A stretch of DNA of 64,000 nt from Thiohalocapsa sp. Lineage in GTDB: Bacteria > Pseudomonadota > Gammaproteobacteria > Chromatiales > Chromatiaceae. This document shows, piece after piece, positions 44,239 through 54,250 of this stretch. The stretch lies in NCBI GenBank assembly GCA_021736785.1, contig JAIPFF010000002.1, positions 1 to 64,000 on the forward strand. Reading direction: 5' to 3'. The notes under the pieces were generated by a model that saw nothing but the letters and a program-made list of their open reading frames with translations, did not search any database and was not told the DNA's origin. Positions within the stretch are counted from its first letter, which is position 1. The number at the start of each line of letters is the position of its first letter. The position numbers were made by a program, and so were the translations under genes.

Positions 44239-46491
44239 ATGCCCCGCCCGCTGATCCAACAATTCACCCTGTCTTTTTCGATGCTCGTTGCCCTGCTGAC
44301 GCCGGCCTGCGCCTGCGCCGAGCCTGCGCGCGCGGGCCCGGCGTCCGTCGAGCACGTCTCGATCGGCGTGCTCAGCCACCGCGGCGACGCCATGACGCTG
44401 CAAACCTGGCAGCCCACCGCCGACTATCTCAGCCGGAGCCTTCGAGGCTATCGGTTTCGGATCGTGCCCCTGGGCTTCGATGCCGTCGAGCCGGCCGTCG
44501 CGAAGGATACGGTGGATTTCGTGCTGGTCAACCCGAGCATCTATGTGGGCCTCGAGATCGACCATCGCGTCTCGCGCATCGCGACCATGCGCAAATCCAC
44601 CGGCGGCTCGCACTACAACGTCTTCGGCGGGGTCATCCTGACCCGGGCCGACCGCACCGACATCAACGGCCTCGCCGACCTGCGCAACAAGCGCTTCATG
44701 GCCGTCGATCCCGCGTCTCTCGGCGGCTTCGAAATGGCCTGGGGCGAGCTAGAGCGCCACGGCGTCGATCCGCACCGCGACTTCGAGGCCTTGGAATTCG
44801 GCGGCACCCACGACGCCGTTGTTCTCGCTGTGCGCGACGGGCGCACCGACGCCGGCGCCGTCCGCACGGACATCCTCGAGCGCATGGCGGCGAGCGGGCG
44901 CATTCAGCTCGACGAGATCAAAGTCCTGAACCCCCGGCAAAACGCGCATTTCCCGCTGCTGCACAGCACGCCGCTGTATCCGGAATGGCCATTCGGAAAG
45001 CTCGAGAGCACGTCCAACGATTTGGCCCAACGCGTCGCCGTTGCCTTACTGCAGATGCCGCCAGACGGATCCGCCGCGGTTGCCGGCGACTACGCGGGCT
45101 GGACCGTACCGCTGGACTATCAGAGCGTGCACCGGCTGCTCGGCGAGATCCGCTACGGACCCTACAAGAACAGTGCGCCGTTCACGCTGCTCGACGCGCT
45201 GAGCCGCTACTGGCCGGGCGTGTTCATCGGCCTCGGCATCCTGGTGATCATGGCGGCGCTGACCAGCCGCGTGATGCAGCTGAACAAACACCTCAGCCGT
45301 GCCAAGACGCGGCTCGAGCGGCGCGAGCAGTTGATCCTCGACTCGGTGGCGGAAGGCATCTACGGCGTCGACTTGAGCGGGCGCGCGACCTTCGTCAACA
45401 GAGCCATGCAGCGCATGACGGGCTGGAAGGCGGAAGAGCTCATCGGCAAAGACCAGCACGAGATCATCCACCACACCCGCGGCGACGGCGAGCCGCATCC
45501 GCGCGAGGAATGCCCGGTTTACAAGACCTTTCGCGACAGCCAGCCGCGCTTCGTCGAAGACGACGTCTTCTGGCGCCGGGACGGCACCAGCTTCCCGGTC
45601 GAGTACAGCGCGACGCCGATCCGCGACGAGCTCGGCAAGACCGTGGGCAGCGTCGTTGTTTTTCGCGACATCACCGAACGCCGCGAGACCGCCGAGCGGA
45701 TACGCCGGCGAGAGATCGAGCAGGCGCATGTCACTCGCCTGAGCACACTCGGCGAGATGGCCTCGGGCATCGCGCACGAGCTCAATCAGCCGCTCACCGC
45801 GATCAGCACCAATGCCCGCGCCTGCATCCGGTTGATCGAAGCGGAGCGCGCCAGCATGGCCACCTGCGCGGACGTGATGAACAAGATCGCCGACCAAGCC
45901 GAGCGGGCCGGCGAGGTCATCCGCCACATCCGCCGCTTCGTGCGCAAGGAAGAGCCCGAAACCGCGCCGGTTGCGGTGTCCGACATGTTCGAGACCGTGC
46001 TGGTGCTGATGCGCCAGGACGCGCGCCGCGTCGGCGTTGTGATGCACCAGCAAATCGGCATCGGCGCCGAGCACGTCATTGCGCAGCGCACGCAAATCGA
46101 GCAGGTTTTGCTGAACCTGGTGCGCAATGCCATCGAGGCCATCTCAGAGCAGCAACGCGAGCGCCGTGTGCTGCTGTTGGCGCGACGCCACGGCGATCAA
46201 GTCGAGATCCGTGTCGTCGACACCGGGCCGGGGCTCGGCAAAGGCTCTCCGGAGCACTTGTTCGAACCCTTCGTCACAACTAAGGTCAACGGCCTCGGTG
46301 TCGGCCTGTCGATCAGCAACGGCATCGTCGAGGCCCATGGCGGGCGCCTGCGTGTCGACTCCACGCCGGGGATCGGTGCGACCTTCTATTTCAACCTGCC
46401 GCATACAGCGATCGAGGACGGCGCCGACGAGGCGCCGGAGACCATGCAGGACAACAACAAAGATATCGACTCAGTTGGAGATCACGCATGA
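44239..46491 (+). CDS. Sensor histidine kinase, TtrS/ThsS-like, with periplasmic PhnD-type domain
   Basis: The 750-residue product has a signal peptide (1-27), then a periplasmic PhnD-like solute-binding domain (~36-310; ISIGV-like opening, FVLVNPSIYVGLE, LGGFEMAWGELERHG). One TM helix (~327-343) is followed by PAS (~365-485), HisKA with GEMASGIAHELNQPLT (His513), and HATPase (NLVRNAI, DTGPGL, GLGVGLSISNGIVEAHGG). TtrS (tetrathionate) and ThsS (thiosulfate) share this layout. Its position between soxB and soxXAKL points to sensing of a sulfur oxyanion. The regulator gene overlaps by four bases (ATGA). Confidence 0.9.
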   Translation: MPRPLIQQFTLSFSMLVALLTPACACAEPARAGPASVEHVSIGVLSHRGDAMTLQTWQPTADYLSRSLRGYRFRIVPLGFDAVEPAVAKDTVDFVLVNPSIYVGLEIDHRVSRIATMRKSTGGSHYNVFGGVILTRADRTDINGLADLRNKRFMAVDPASLGGFEMAWGELERHGVDPHRDFEALEFGGTHDAVVLAVRDGRTDAGAVRTDILERMAASGRIQLDEIKVLNPRQNAHFPLLHSTPLYPEWPFGKLESTSNDLAQRVAVALLQMPPDGSAAVAGDYAGWTVPLDYQSVHRLLGEIRYGPYKNSAPFTLLDALSRYWPGVFIGLGILVIMAALTSRVMQLNKHLSRAKTRLERREQLILDSVAEGIYGVDLSGRATFVNRAMQRMTGWKAEELIGKDQHEIIHHTRGDGEPHPREECPVYKTFRDSQPRFVEDDVFWRRDGTSFPVEYSATPIRDELGKTVGSVVVFRDITERRETAERIRRREIEQAHVTRLSTLGEMASGIAHELNQPLTAISTNARACIRLIEAERASMATCADVMNKIADQAERAGEVIRHIRRFVRKEEPETAPVAVSDMFETVLVLMRQDARRVGVVMHQQIGIGAEHVIAQRTQIEQVLLNLVRNAIEAISEQQRERRVLLLARRHGDQVEIRVVDTGPGLGKGSPEHLFEPFVTTKVNGLGVGLSISNGIVEAHGGRLRVDSTPGIGATFYFNLPHTAIEDGADEAPETMQDNNKDIDSVGDHA

Positions 46492-47126
46492 ACAACGAGC
46501 CGACGGTGTTCATTGTCGACGACGATGACGAAGTTCGGGAGGCCATCAGTCTTCTCATGGATTCCGTAGGTCTGGCCAGCGAGACATTCGACTCGGCATG
46601 GGCCTATCTCGCGTGTTTCGACCCGCAGCGCTCGGGCTGCCTCGTGCTCGATGTGCGCATGCGCCACATGAGCGGGCTCGAGCTGCAGGAGCGGCTTGCC
46701 GAGGAGTCCATTCATCCCCCCGTGATCATCATCACCGGTCACGGCGACGTGCCCATGGCAGTGCGCGCGGTCAAGGCCGGCGCCGTCGACTTCATCGAGA
46801 AGCCTTTCAACGACCAGGCACTGCTCGATGCCGTGCACCGCGCCATCGAAGTCGATGCCGAAAACCGTGGCCATGCATTGCAGGTGGCAAGCCTGCACGA
46901 GCGCCTGGAGCGTCTCACCAAGCGCGAGCAGGAGGTGCTGCGGCAGATCGTCTCGGGCAAGCGCAACAAAGTGATCGCCGCCGACCTGGGAATCAGCCAG
47001 TCCACCGTCGAGGCGCACCGGGCAAAGGTTATGGAGAAGCTCGAGGCGCGCTCTCTGTCCGAGCTCATGCGCATGATGCTGCTGCTCGACCCGGCGGGGA
47101 CGGCCAGCGAAGACGGTAACGCCTGA
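46488..47126 (+). CDS. Response regulator, FixJ/TtrR/ThsR-like
   Basis: The 212-residue product has a receiver domain with VDDDDEVREA, phospho-acceptor Asp55 (GCLVLDVRMRHMSGLEL), IIITGHGDVPMAV and EKPFNDQ (conserved Lys). A LuxR-type helix-turn-helix follows: LTKREQEVLRQIVSGKRNKVIAADLGISQSTVEAHRAKVMEKL. It is coupled to the kinase by an ATGA overlap. It likely controls soxB and/or soxXAKL; the 580-base gap that follows has repeats that could be its sites. Confidence 0.92.
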   Translation: MNNEPTVFIVDDDDEVREAISLLMDSVGLASETFDSAWAYLACFDPQRSGCLVLDVRMRHMSGLELQERLAEESIHPPVIIITGHGDVPMAVRAVKAGAVDFIEKPFNDQALLDAVHRAIEVDAENRGHALQVASLHERLERLTKREQEVLRQIVSGKRNKVIAADLGISQSTVEAHRAKVMEKLEARSLSELMRMMLLLDPAGTASEDGNA

Positions 47127-47706
47127 CGCCCCGGGCGCGTCACTCGCCGAGCACGGGCGCCGCATCGCGTCGCCGGCACGGCATCCCTGCCCCTGAAACC
47201 TGCAAGGTTGGCGAGCCGGGCCCCGCGAGCGACTATGTCGGCGTGAGTCGGTCCGTTGGTGCACAAGGTGTACGCGCCTGAGCGACGCAGTCTTGCGTTC
47301 CATGGCGCAAACCTGCAACATCCGGAGCCGGAGTCCATGGGCATGTGGCTGTAACCGCTCGCCAATGTCGCCGCTCCGGCGAGGCCAACTTGTCGGCGCC
47401 GCCGGCACGGACAGCGGCGACAGGCACGAGCGATACGACTTGCCCGCAGTGCCGACCGATCAAGTCGTCACTGCAGAACGAAGAGCACATAGATGCTCGC
47501 AGGCAGGCCGCCGAGCGGTCGGCCGGGGCGCAGGCGGGTGCCGGGAGTCGCACGCGCCGCGGACGCCAACCATGCGCCGACCCGCCCTTGCCACCATCGC
47601 TTCGGCATGTCGGTCGCGGATAACAACGAAAAGCGAGTGGCGCCGCCGAGCCACCACGGCGCCAGACGACTACCAAACGCATAATCCTTGTCTTCAGGAG
47701 GTACCG
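47127..47706. promoter_or_regulatory. Intergenic region upstream of soxX with repeats
   Basis: No gene is recognised in these 580 bases. The decamer AAACCTGCAA occurs at 47196-47205 and 47309-47318; the first copy overlaps the palindrome AACCT-GCA-AGGTT, and the second is preceded by TTGCG/CGCAA arms. A CATAAT element and a strong AGGAGGT ribosome site lie directly before soxX. This looks like the control region of soxXAKL. Confidence 0.45.
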
Positions 47707-48084
47707 ATGCTGCCCTTCAGCAGAATCCTTGGCGGCGCTGCAGCCGTTCTCACCATCAACCTTGCGGTATCCGGCACCGCCTTCGCGGAGATGCCGCAGA
47801 TGGATCTCAATGGCGACGTCGACGCCGGCAAAGACGTCGCGATGACCCGCGCTAAAGGCAACTGCATCGCGTGTCACCTGATTCCGGGCGGCGAGGCACC
47901 CGGCGCCATCGGCCCGGCGCTGGTCGCCATTCAAACCCGCTACCAGAGCAAGGAAGACCTCGCCGAGCAGATCTGGGACCCGACCGTCAAAAACCCGGAA
48001 GCCGTGATGCCGCCTTTCGGCAAACACGGCGTTTTGAGCGACAAGGAGTTCGTTGACGTCGTCGAATATATCTGGTCGCTGTGA
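47707..48084 (+). CDS. soxX: SoxX, monohaem c-type cytochrome
   Basis: The 125-residue product has a Sec signal (1-27, AFA cleavage). There is a single haem motif CIACH (Cys53, Cys56, His57), and the distal ligand Met101 is in EAVMPPFGKHGVLSD. SoxX forms a complex with SoxA that couples thiosulfate to the SoxY cysteine. The ribosome site AGGAGGT lies 5 bases before the ATG. soxA follows after 79 bases; the four sox genes here are one operon. Confidence 0.95.
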   Translation: MLPFSRILGGAAAVLTINLAVSGTAFAEMPQMDLNGDVDAGKDVAMTRAKGNCIACHLIPGGEAPGAIGPALVAIQTRYQSKEDLAEQIWDPTVKNPEAVMPPFGKHGVLSDKEFVDVVEYIWSL

Positions 48085-48163
48085 GCACCTCGGCGCCGGC
48101 CGAGCACAACGCTGGATCCATGATATCGACGACAGGCCGAATCCCATCCGGAGATTTCCAGAA

Positions 48164-49003
48164 ATGAAGAAGACCTTGACCACCATCATCGCGCTTGGCG
48201 TCGGCTGTCTGCTGGCAGCTCCGCTCATCGCCAGCACCCCCGAAGAAGACCAGGAAGTCTGGCAAGCCTATTTCGAAAAGCGCTTCCCGCAGGTCCCGAG
48301 GGACGAGTTCGTCAACGGCGTCTACTCCATTGATCCCGTAGGCCGCGAGAACTGGGAGGCCATCGAGGAGTTCCCGCCCTACGAGGCCGCGATCAGCGAC
48401 GGCGAGAGCATGTGGAACGAGCCGTTCGCCAACGGCAAGACCTATGCGGACTGCTTCCCCGACGGCCCCGCCATTGCCGGAAAGTATCCGCACTGGGACA
48501 AAGAACGGGGCATGGTCGTGACGCTGCCGTTGGCGCTGAACGAATGCCGCCAGGCCAACGGCGAGGAGCCACTCAAGTACAAGAAGGGGCCGATTGCCGA
48601 CCTGCTGGCGTACGTCACCTATGAATCCCGCGGCCAGGTCACCAATGTCGAGATCCCCGAGGACGACCCGCGCGCCCTGGAAGCCTACGAGAAGGGCAAA
48701 GAGTTCTATTTTGCCCGCCGCGGCCAGCTGAATTTCTCTTGCGCGGGCTGCCACGTCGGTAATTCGGGGACGACGCTGCGCACCGAGATCCTGAGCCCCG
48801 CCCTGGGCCACACCACGCACTGGCCGGTCTACCGCTCCAAGTGGGGCGAGATGGGCACACTGCACCGGCGTTTCACCGGCTGCAACAAGCAGGTCCGCGC
48901 CGCCCCGTTCGAGGCGCAGGGAGAGGAGTACCGCAACCTCGAGTACTTCATGACCTACATGAACAACGGCCTCGAGCTGAACGGCCCCGGCGCGCGCAAA
49001 TAA
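48164..49003 (+). CDS. soxA: SoxA, monohaem-type sulfur-oxidation cytochrome
   Basis: The 279-residue product has a signal peptide to about residue 24. Only one haem motif, CAGCH (Cys193, Cys196, His197), is present. In the N-terminal half the position of the extra haem of dihaem SoxA has Cys97 and Cys128, which probably form a disulfide, so it belongs to the monohaem subgroup. FTGCNKQVRA supplies Cys240, the conserved ligand cysteine that carries a persulfide during catalysis. With SoxX it conjugates thiosulfate to SoxYZ in the periplasm. Confidence 0.95.
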   Translation: MKKTLTTIIALGVGCLLAAPLIASTPEEDQEVWQAYFEKRFPQVPRDEFVNGVYSIDPVGRENWEAIEEFPPYEAAISDGESMWNEPFANGKTYADCFPDGPAIAGKYPHWDKERGMVVTLPLALNECRQANGEEPLKYKKGPIADLLAYVTYESRGQVTNVEIPEDDPRALEAYEKGKEFYFARRGQLNFSCAGCHVGNSGTTLRTEILSPALGHTTHWPVYRSKWGEMGTLHRRFTGCNKQVRAAPFEAQGEEYRNLEYFMTYMNNGLELNGPGARK

Positions 49004-49094
49004 TATCTGACCGCAGTGCCCGGGCTCGCTCGGCCGCGATGTCGCAGCCGACGATCCCGGGCAGCTTACGGAGCACGAGAGGAGTTTCCCACGC

Positions 49095-49652
49095 ATGAAG
49101 AACCGCAATCTGGCCACGCAGTTGATCCTTGCAGTCCTGCTGGTCGCCATCCCCGCTACGGCTGCATGGGCCACGACCCGTCAAGAGGCCGAACAGGCCA
49201 TTGCCGAAGCCAAGGCAATGCGAGACAAGGCCGAGGCCGCGGGTATCACCGAGACCCAAGCCGCGGAGATGATCGAAGAAGCCGAGGGTCTGATGCCCTC
49301 GCGCCAATACACCCGGGCGAGAATGATCGCCTACTGGGCCATCCGCCAAGACGAGTTCGCGCTCGAGGTACTGGGCGGAGAAGTCCAGCCCGGCGACAAG
49401 GCCGCGCAGGCCGAGGCGATGATCGCGGCCGCGGAGGAAGCGCGGGCAAAGGCCGCTTCAGTCGGCGGCGAGTGGCGCGATGTCGGAGATATGCTGAAGA
49501 GCGCGCAGACGCTGGCGGGCGCCGGTGAATTCGACAAGGCGATCGAAGCCGCAAGCGCCGCGAAGTTCCACGCCGAACGGGGTTACGAGCAGGCGATGGC
49601 CGAGAAGGGCGCCGACTTCCCCGACTTCATGCGGAACTTCGTCAACCAGTGA
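49095..49652 (+). CDS. soxK: SoxK, SoxXA-binding protein, with an internal duplication
   Basis: The 185-residue product has a signal peptide (1-26), so it acts in the periplasm. The rest is two tandem helical hairpins: residues ~29-93 and ~102-168 align along their length (AEQAIAEAKAMRDKAEAAG against AEAMIAAAEEARAKAASVG, and so on). The second copy has the GGEWRDVGDMLKSAQ typical of SoxK/SAXB, which binds SoxXA and raises its activity. Known family members are usually about 100-120 residues with one unit, so this one is doubled. It lies between soxA and soxL, the usual place. Confidence 0.75.
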   Translation: MKNRNLATQLILAVLLVAIPATAAWATTRQEAEQAIAEAKAMRDKAEAAGITETQAAEMIEEAEGLMPSRQYTRARMIAYWAIRQDEFALEVLGGEVQPGDKAAQAEAMIAAAEEARAKAASVGGEWRDVGDMLKSAQTLAGAGEFDKAIEAASAAKFHAERGYEQAMAEKGADFPDFMRNFVNQ

Positions 49653-49708
49653 TGAAGCGGCGTCATCGGCAACTTCCCAACATGCCCGCTAGAGGAGATT
49701 CGATCATC

Positions 49709-50392
49709 ATGAAAACACCCGCCAAGCTAGCTGCTGCCGGCGCCGGCCTTGCGCTACTGACCAGCCTGAGCGTCACTTCCGTCTTTGCCGCCGACAACCG
49801 CATCTCCACGCTGATCGAAAGCGTCGAGGTCAAGCACAACGGCGAAACGGTCGTCATCAGCCGCGGCCACGATCGGGATGCCACTCTGCCGGAGATCTTC
49901 CAGAAGACCGAGCGCGGCTGCCCGCCCTTCTGCATACAGCCCATGGTCGCGGCACCGGGGGTCGACACCGTCGGCGAGCTCGAGGTGCTGAGCTTCCTCA
50001 GCCGCATGTCTCAGGGTGACGAGGACATCATGCTGATCGACTCGCGCACCCCGGACTGGGTCATGCGCGGCACCATCCCGGGCGCCGTTAACATTCCGTG
50101 GAACAAAATCAACACAGATACCGCCGGCACCTTCGAGACGCCGACGGAGGCCGAGAGCCTTGTCCAACTCCTGGCCGATGAGTTCGGCGCCAGTTACGAT
50201 CCGGCCGCCGAGAAATGGGACTTCAGCGACGCCAAGACGCTGATTCTGTTCTGCAACGGCATCTGGTGCCCGCAGTCGACCGCCAACCTGCGCACGCTGG
50301 TCGAGCTCGGTTATCCCGTGTACAAGCTGAAGTGGTATCGGGGCGGCATGCAGGACTGGGTCAGCGTCGGCCTGACCACCGTCAAGCCCTGA
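49709..50392 (+). CDS. soxL: SoxL, periplasmic rhodanese
   Basis: The product has 227 residues from ATG 49709; an in-frame ATG at 49649 would overlap soxK and add a non-signal-like leader, so the later start with a clean Sec signal (1-27) is preferred. It has a rhodanese domain with LIDSRTPDWVMRGTIPGAVNIP and the active-site loop FCNGIWCPQS (Cys182; second Cys187). CPPFC (71-75) is an extra cysteine pair. It transfers sulfane sulfur and is found at the end of soxXAK in purple sulfur bacteria. A terminator follows directly. Confidence 0.88.
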   Translation: MKTPAKLAAAGAGLALLTSLSVTSVFAADNRISTLIESVEVKHNGETVVISRGHDRDATLPEIFQKTERGCPPFCIQPMVAAPGVDTVGELEVLSFLSRMSQGDEDIMLIDSRTPDWVMRGTIPGAVNIPWNKINTDTAGTFETPTEAESLVQLLADEFGASYDPAAEKWDFSDAKTLILFCNGIWCPQSTANLRTLVELGYPVYKLKWYRGGMQDWVSVGLTTVKP

Positions 50393-50463
50393 CAAGCCCC
50401 CGAAAACAGTCCCCGAGACTCGCACTTGAGGTAACCCTGCTCCGCCAGGGAAGACCGTCCCCG

Positions 50464-50490
50464 AAAAAGGCGCCGCAAGGCGCCTTTTTT
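50464..50490 (+). terminator. Rho-independent terminator of the soxXAKL operon
   Basis: AAAAAGGCGCC-GCAA-GGCGCCTTTTTT: a 12-base stem including A/T pairs, a 4-base loop and a T-run, located 71 bases after the soxL stop and before ppsA. Confidence 0.95.
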
Positions 50491-50624
50491 GTTGACCCAA
50501 TCCTTTCTATTTGCTCCATACGCAAACTGCTAATGCACCCATAAGGTATATTTCACCTGTTTTACAGGGGCGCCGTCATTCCGATGCGCCATACGAGACC
50601 AGACCTTTCCGGAGGCGATTTGCG

Positions 50625-53000
50625 ATGACCGATTATGTGCGCTGGCTGAGCGATCTCGGGATGACCGACGTGCCGATCGTCGGCGGCAAGAATGCATCCC
50701 TGGGAGAGATGATCCAGCATCTGACCAAGGTCGGCGTACAGGTGCCCGGCGGTTTCGCGACCACCGCCGACGCCTATCGGGACTTCCTCGCCGAAAGCGG
50801 CCTCGATGCGCGCATCGCGGCCGAGTTGGAATCGCTGGACGTGGACGACATCGCCGCCCTCGGCGAGGCAGGCCCCAAGATCCGCGGCTGGATTATCGAG
50901 CAGCCGTTCCAGCCGGCACTGGATCGGGCCATCGAGGAGGCCTATACGGTCCTGACCGCCGAGGCCGGCAATATGGATTGCTCCTGGGCCGTGCGCTCTT
51001 CCGCGACTGCCGAAGATCTGCCCGACGCGTCCTTCGCCGGACAGCAGGAAACTTTCCTCAACGTCCAAGGCCTCGACAACATCAAGCACGCGGTCAAAGA
51101 GGTCTTCGCATCGCTGTACAACGACCGGGCGATCGCCTACCGGGTCCACCAAGGCTTCACCCATGCGGAGGTGGCCCTGTCGGCCGGTATCCAGCGCATG
51201 GTGCGCAGCGATCTCGCCGCGTCGGGCGTCATGTTTACCCTGGATACGGAGTCGGGCTTCCGCGACGCGGTATTCATTACCGCCAGCTACGGGCTCGGCG
51301 AAATGGTCGTGCAGGGTGCCGTCAATCCGGATGAGTTTTACGTCCACAAGCCGACGGTCGCGGCCGGCCGCCCGGCGATTCTGCGCCGCACCGTCGGTGA
51401 CAAGGCGATCCGAATGGTCTACGCCGATGCCGGCGGCGACAGCCCGGTACGGACCGAGGACGTGCCTGAAACAGACCGCATCCTGTTCAGCATCAACGAT
51501 GCCGAGGTCGAGGATCTGGCCCGTCAGGCCATACTCATCGAAGAGCACTACGGCCGCCCGATGGATATCGAGTGGGCCAAGGACGGTGTCGACGGGAAGC
51601 TCTACATCGTGCAAGCGCGCCCGGAGACCGTCCAGAGCCGCTCCGGGCAGGTCATCGAGCGCTACCATTTGCAGTCAAAGGGCGACGTCATCGCCAGCGG
51701 GCGAAGCATCGGCCATAGGATCGGCGCCGGAAAGGCCCGGGTGGTCGAGTCCATCCGCGACATGGAGCACGTGCAGCCCGGCGACGTCCTCGTCACCGAC
51801 ATGACGGATCCGGATTGGGAGCCGATCATGAAGCGCGCCGCCGCCATCGTCACCAACCGGGGCGGCCGCACCTGCCACGCGGCGATCATCGCCCGCGAGC
51901 TCGGCGTCCCCGCGGTTGTCGGCTGCAACGATGCCACCGATCGGATCGCCGACGGGGCCGAAGTGACGGTCTCCTGCGCAGAAGGCGATACCGGCTATAT
52001 CTACGCCGGCGCCCTGCCCTTCGAGCACAAGACGGTCGAGCTCACGCAGATGCCCGACATACCGGTCAAGGTCATGATGAACGTCGGCAATCCCGAGCGT
52101 GCGTTCGCCTTCGCCGCAACGCCGAATGCCGGCATCGGACTGGCCCGACTCGAGTTCATCATCAACAATACCATCGGCATTCACCCGAAGGCCTTGCTGG
52201 AGCTCGACAGCCTGCCCGCTGACCTGCGCGAGCGCATCGAACCGCGTATCGCTGCCTACCCGAGCCCGCGCGACTTCTATGTGATGCGCCTGATCGAAGG
52301 CATCTCGACGCTGACGGCCGCATTCGCGCCGTCGCCGGTGATCGTGCGCATGTCGGACTTCAAGTCCAACGAATACGCCAATCTGATCGCCGGCCCGCGT
52401 TACGAGCCGCATGAAGAAAATCCGATGATCGGCTTCCGCGGCGCCGGGCGTTACGTCGCCGAAGAATTCCGCGAATGCTTCCGCATGGAGTGCGAGGCGC
52501 TGAAATACGTCCGCGAGGACATGGGCCTGACCAATCTGCAGATCATGATCCCGTTCGTGCGCACCCTCGGACAGGCCAAGGCCGTGACCGAGGCGTTGGC
52601 CGAACAGGGCCTCAAGCGCGGCGAGAACGGCCTGAAGCTCATCATGATGTGCGAAATCCCGTCGAACGCCGTGCTCGCGGACGAGTTCCTGGAGTATTTC
52701 GATGGCTTCTCCATCGGGTCCAACGACATGACCCAGCTGACGCTGGGCCTGGACCGCGATTCGAGCCTGGTGGCGGAGCATTTCGACGAGCGCGATCCGG
52801 CGGTCAAGAAGATGCTGTCGATGGCCATCAGGGCCTGCCGCGCTCAGGATAAATATGTGGGCATCTGCGGCCAGGGACCGTCAGACCACGCCGATTTCGC
52901 GGACTGGCTGGTCAAGGAAGGGATCGAGAGCCTGTCGCTGAATCCGGACACAGTCATCGACACCTGGCTCTATCTGGCAGAGCACGCCAAGACGCTCTGA
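50625..53000 (+). CDS. ppsA: Phosphoenolpyruvate synthase
   Basis: The product has 791 residues from ATG 50625 (ribosome site GGAGGCG). Domains: an N-terminal ATP-grasp nucleotide-binding part ([31 protein letters not shown]), a swivelling phosphohistidine domain ([23 protein letters not shown], with the catalytic His), and the PEP/pyruvate TIM-barrel ([17 protein letters not shown] to [16 protein letters not shown], with the catalytic Cys). It makes PEP from pyruvate and ATP for gluconeogenesis and autotrophic growth. The length equals E. coli PpsA (792). The regulatory PSRP kinase is not next to it. A small inverted repeat CCTGT-TTT-ACAGG lies in the leader. Confidence 0.97.
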   Translation: MTDYVRWLSDLGMTDVPIVGGKNASLGEMIQHLTKVGVQVPGGFATTADAYRDFLAESGLDARIAAELESLDVDDIAALGEAGPKIRGWIIEQPFQPALDRAIEEAYTVLTAEAGNMDCSWAVRSSATAEDLPDASFAGQQETFLNVQGLDNIKHAVKEVFASLYNDRAIAYRVHQGFTHAEVALSAGIQRMVRSDLAASGVMFTLDTESGFRDAVFITASYGLGEMVVQGAVNPDEFYVHKPTVAAGRPAILRRTVGDKAIRMVYADAGGDSPVRTEDVPETDRILFSINDAEVEDLARQAILIEEHYGRPMDIEWAKDGVDGKLYIVQARPETVQSRSGQVIERYHLQSKGDVIASGRSIGHRIGAGKARVVESIRDMEHVQPGDVLVTDMTDPDWEPIMKRAAAIVTNRGGRTCHAAIIARELGVPAVVGCNDATDRIADGAEVTVSCAEGDTGYIYAGALPFEHKTVELTQMPDIPVKVMMNVGNPERAFAFAATPNAGIGLARLEFIINNTIGIHPKALLELDSLPADLRERIEPRIAAYPSPRDFYVMRLIEGISTLTAAFAPSPVIVRMSDFKSNEYANLIAGPRYEPHEENPMIGFRGAGRYVAEEFRECFRMECEALKYVREDMGLTNLQIMIPFVRTLGQAKAVTEALAEQGLKRGENGLKLIMMCEIPSNAVLADEFLEYFDGFSIGSNDMTQLTLGLDRDSSLVAEHFDERDPAVKKMLSMAIRACRAQDKYVGICGQGPSDHADFADWLVKEGIESLSLNPDTVIDTWLYLAEHAKTL

Positions 53001-53260
53001 CGCCCGACCGAGCGCCCGCCTGCCCGCGGCCTTGTACCGCGCAGGCGCCGGCGCCTTGCCGACTCTCTCCGCCGTGCTCGCCGTGGCAGGACGCTCCGGC
53101 ACTGCGCGGCGGCAGACTCGTCCTCGCCGACCGCCCTTCCCTCCGGGATCCCCGGCGCCGCATGCATGAACCCCGATAGTCCGGCCACGGGGCGCGGGGT
53201 CAACGCTGCCGCCGTAATTTGAGACAATGACCGGCCAACGAAGCAAGCAAGAGGTCAGGA

Positions 53261-54250
53261 ATGAGCAAATACGACGTCTACGCCCTCGGCAACGCCCTGG
53301 TAGACATGGAGTACGAGGTCACCGAAGACGATCTCAAGCACCTGAACATCGACAAAGGCGTAATGACGCTAGTCGACGAGGCGCATCAGCTGCGGATCAT
53401 GAAGCACCTGCAAGCGCACAATCATCACCGCGGTTGCGGCGGCTCCGCCGCCAACTCCGTCATCGCGGTCAGCCAATTCGGTGGCAGTGCATTCTATTCC
53501 TGCAAAGTGGCCGACGACGATCTCGGCCATTTCTACATGAAAGATCTGGTCGCCGACGGCGTCGCCACCATCGATGGCACCTATCTCGACAACGGCGACA
53601 CCGGCCGCTGCGTCGTCCTCGTGACACCGGACAGCGACCGCACCATGTGCACCTACCTCGGCATCAGCGGCAATCTGTCGCTGCACGAAGTCGACGTCGA
53701 CGCCATCGGCGCCTCCAAGTGGTATTACACCGAAGGTTATCTGGTCACATCCGATACCGCGCGGGTCGCCGCCATCGAAGCGCGCAAGGCCGCCGAGCGG
53801 GCCGGCGTGCGCACCGCCCTGTCACTGTCCGACCCGAATATGGTCGCTTTCTTCAAGGACGGTCTGAAAGACATGATCGGGGAAGGCGTGGATCTGATCT
53901 TCGCCAACGAAGCGGAGGCCATGGGGATGGCGGACACCGACGACCTGAACGATGCGGCCGACTACCTGAAAACCATCACGCGGGAATTCGTGATCACCCG
54001 CGGCGGCGACGGGGCGCTGGTCTTCGACGGCGAGCGCATGATCTCCATCGATGCGGTGAGGGTCGACCCCGTCGACACCGTCGGCGCGGGCGACATGTTC
54101 GCCGGCGCATTTCTCTACGGGCTGACCCAGGGCTGGGACCACAAACGTGCCGCCGATCTTGCTTCGGCGGCGTCGGCGAAGCTGGTGACGAGCTTGGGCC
54201 CGAGACTCACCAGGGAAGCTGCCCGCGCCGTTTTGACGGCACACGCCTAA
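53261..54250 (+). CDS. PfkB-family carbohydrate/nucleoside kinase (adenosine-kinase-like)
   Basis: The 329-residue product is a ribokinase fold. DNGDTGRCVVLVTPDSDRTM and GGSAANSVIAVSQFG are typical of PfkB signature 1, and DPVDTVGAGDMFAGAFLYGL is signature 2 with the catalytic Asp. Phosphorylation of ribose, fructose or adenosine by ATP cannot be separated by eye; the N-terminus (NALVDMEYEV) is most like the adenosine/sugar kinases next to pps in gammaproteobacteria. The ribosome site AGGTCAGGA precedes the ATG. It is convergent with nuoN. Confidence 0.88.
   Translation: MSKYDVYALGNALVDMEYEVTEDDLKHLNIDKGVMTLVDEAHQLRIMKHLQAHNHHRGCGGSAANSVIAVSQFGGSAFYSCKVADDDLGHFYMKDLVADGVATIDGTYLDNGDTGRCVVLVTPDSDRTMCTYLGISGNLSLHEVDVDAIGASKWYYTEGYLVTSDTARVAAIEARKAAERAGVRTALSLSDPNMVAFFKDGLKDMIGEGVDLIFANEAEAMGMADTDDLNDAADYLKTITREFVITRGGDGALVFDGERMISIDAVRVDPVDTVGAGDMFAGAFLYGLTQGWDHKRAADLASAASAKLVTSLGPRLTREAARAVLTAHA

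Noticed and set aside
47300-47316. Sigma-54 promoter TGGCGCAAACCTGCA upstream of soxX
   Set aside because: The -24 GG to -12 GC spacing is one base too short and the TTGC element is not matched.
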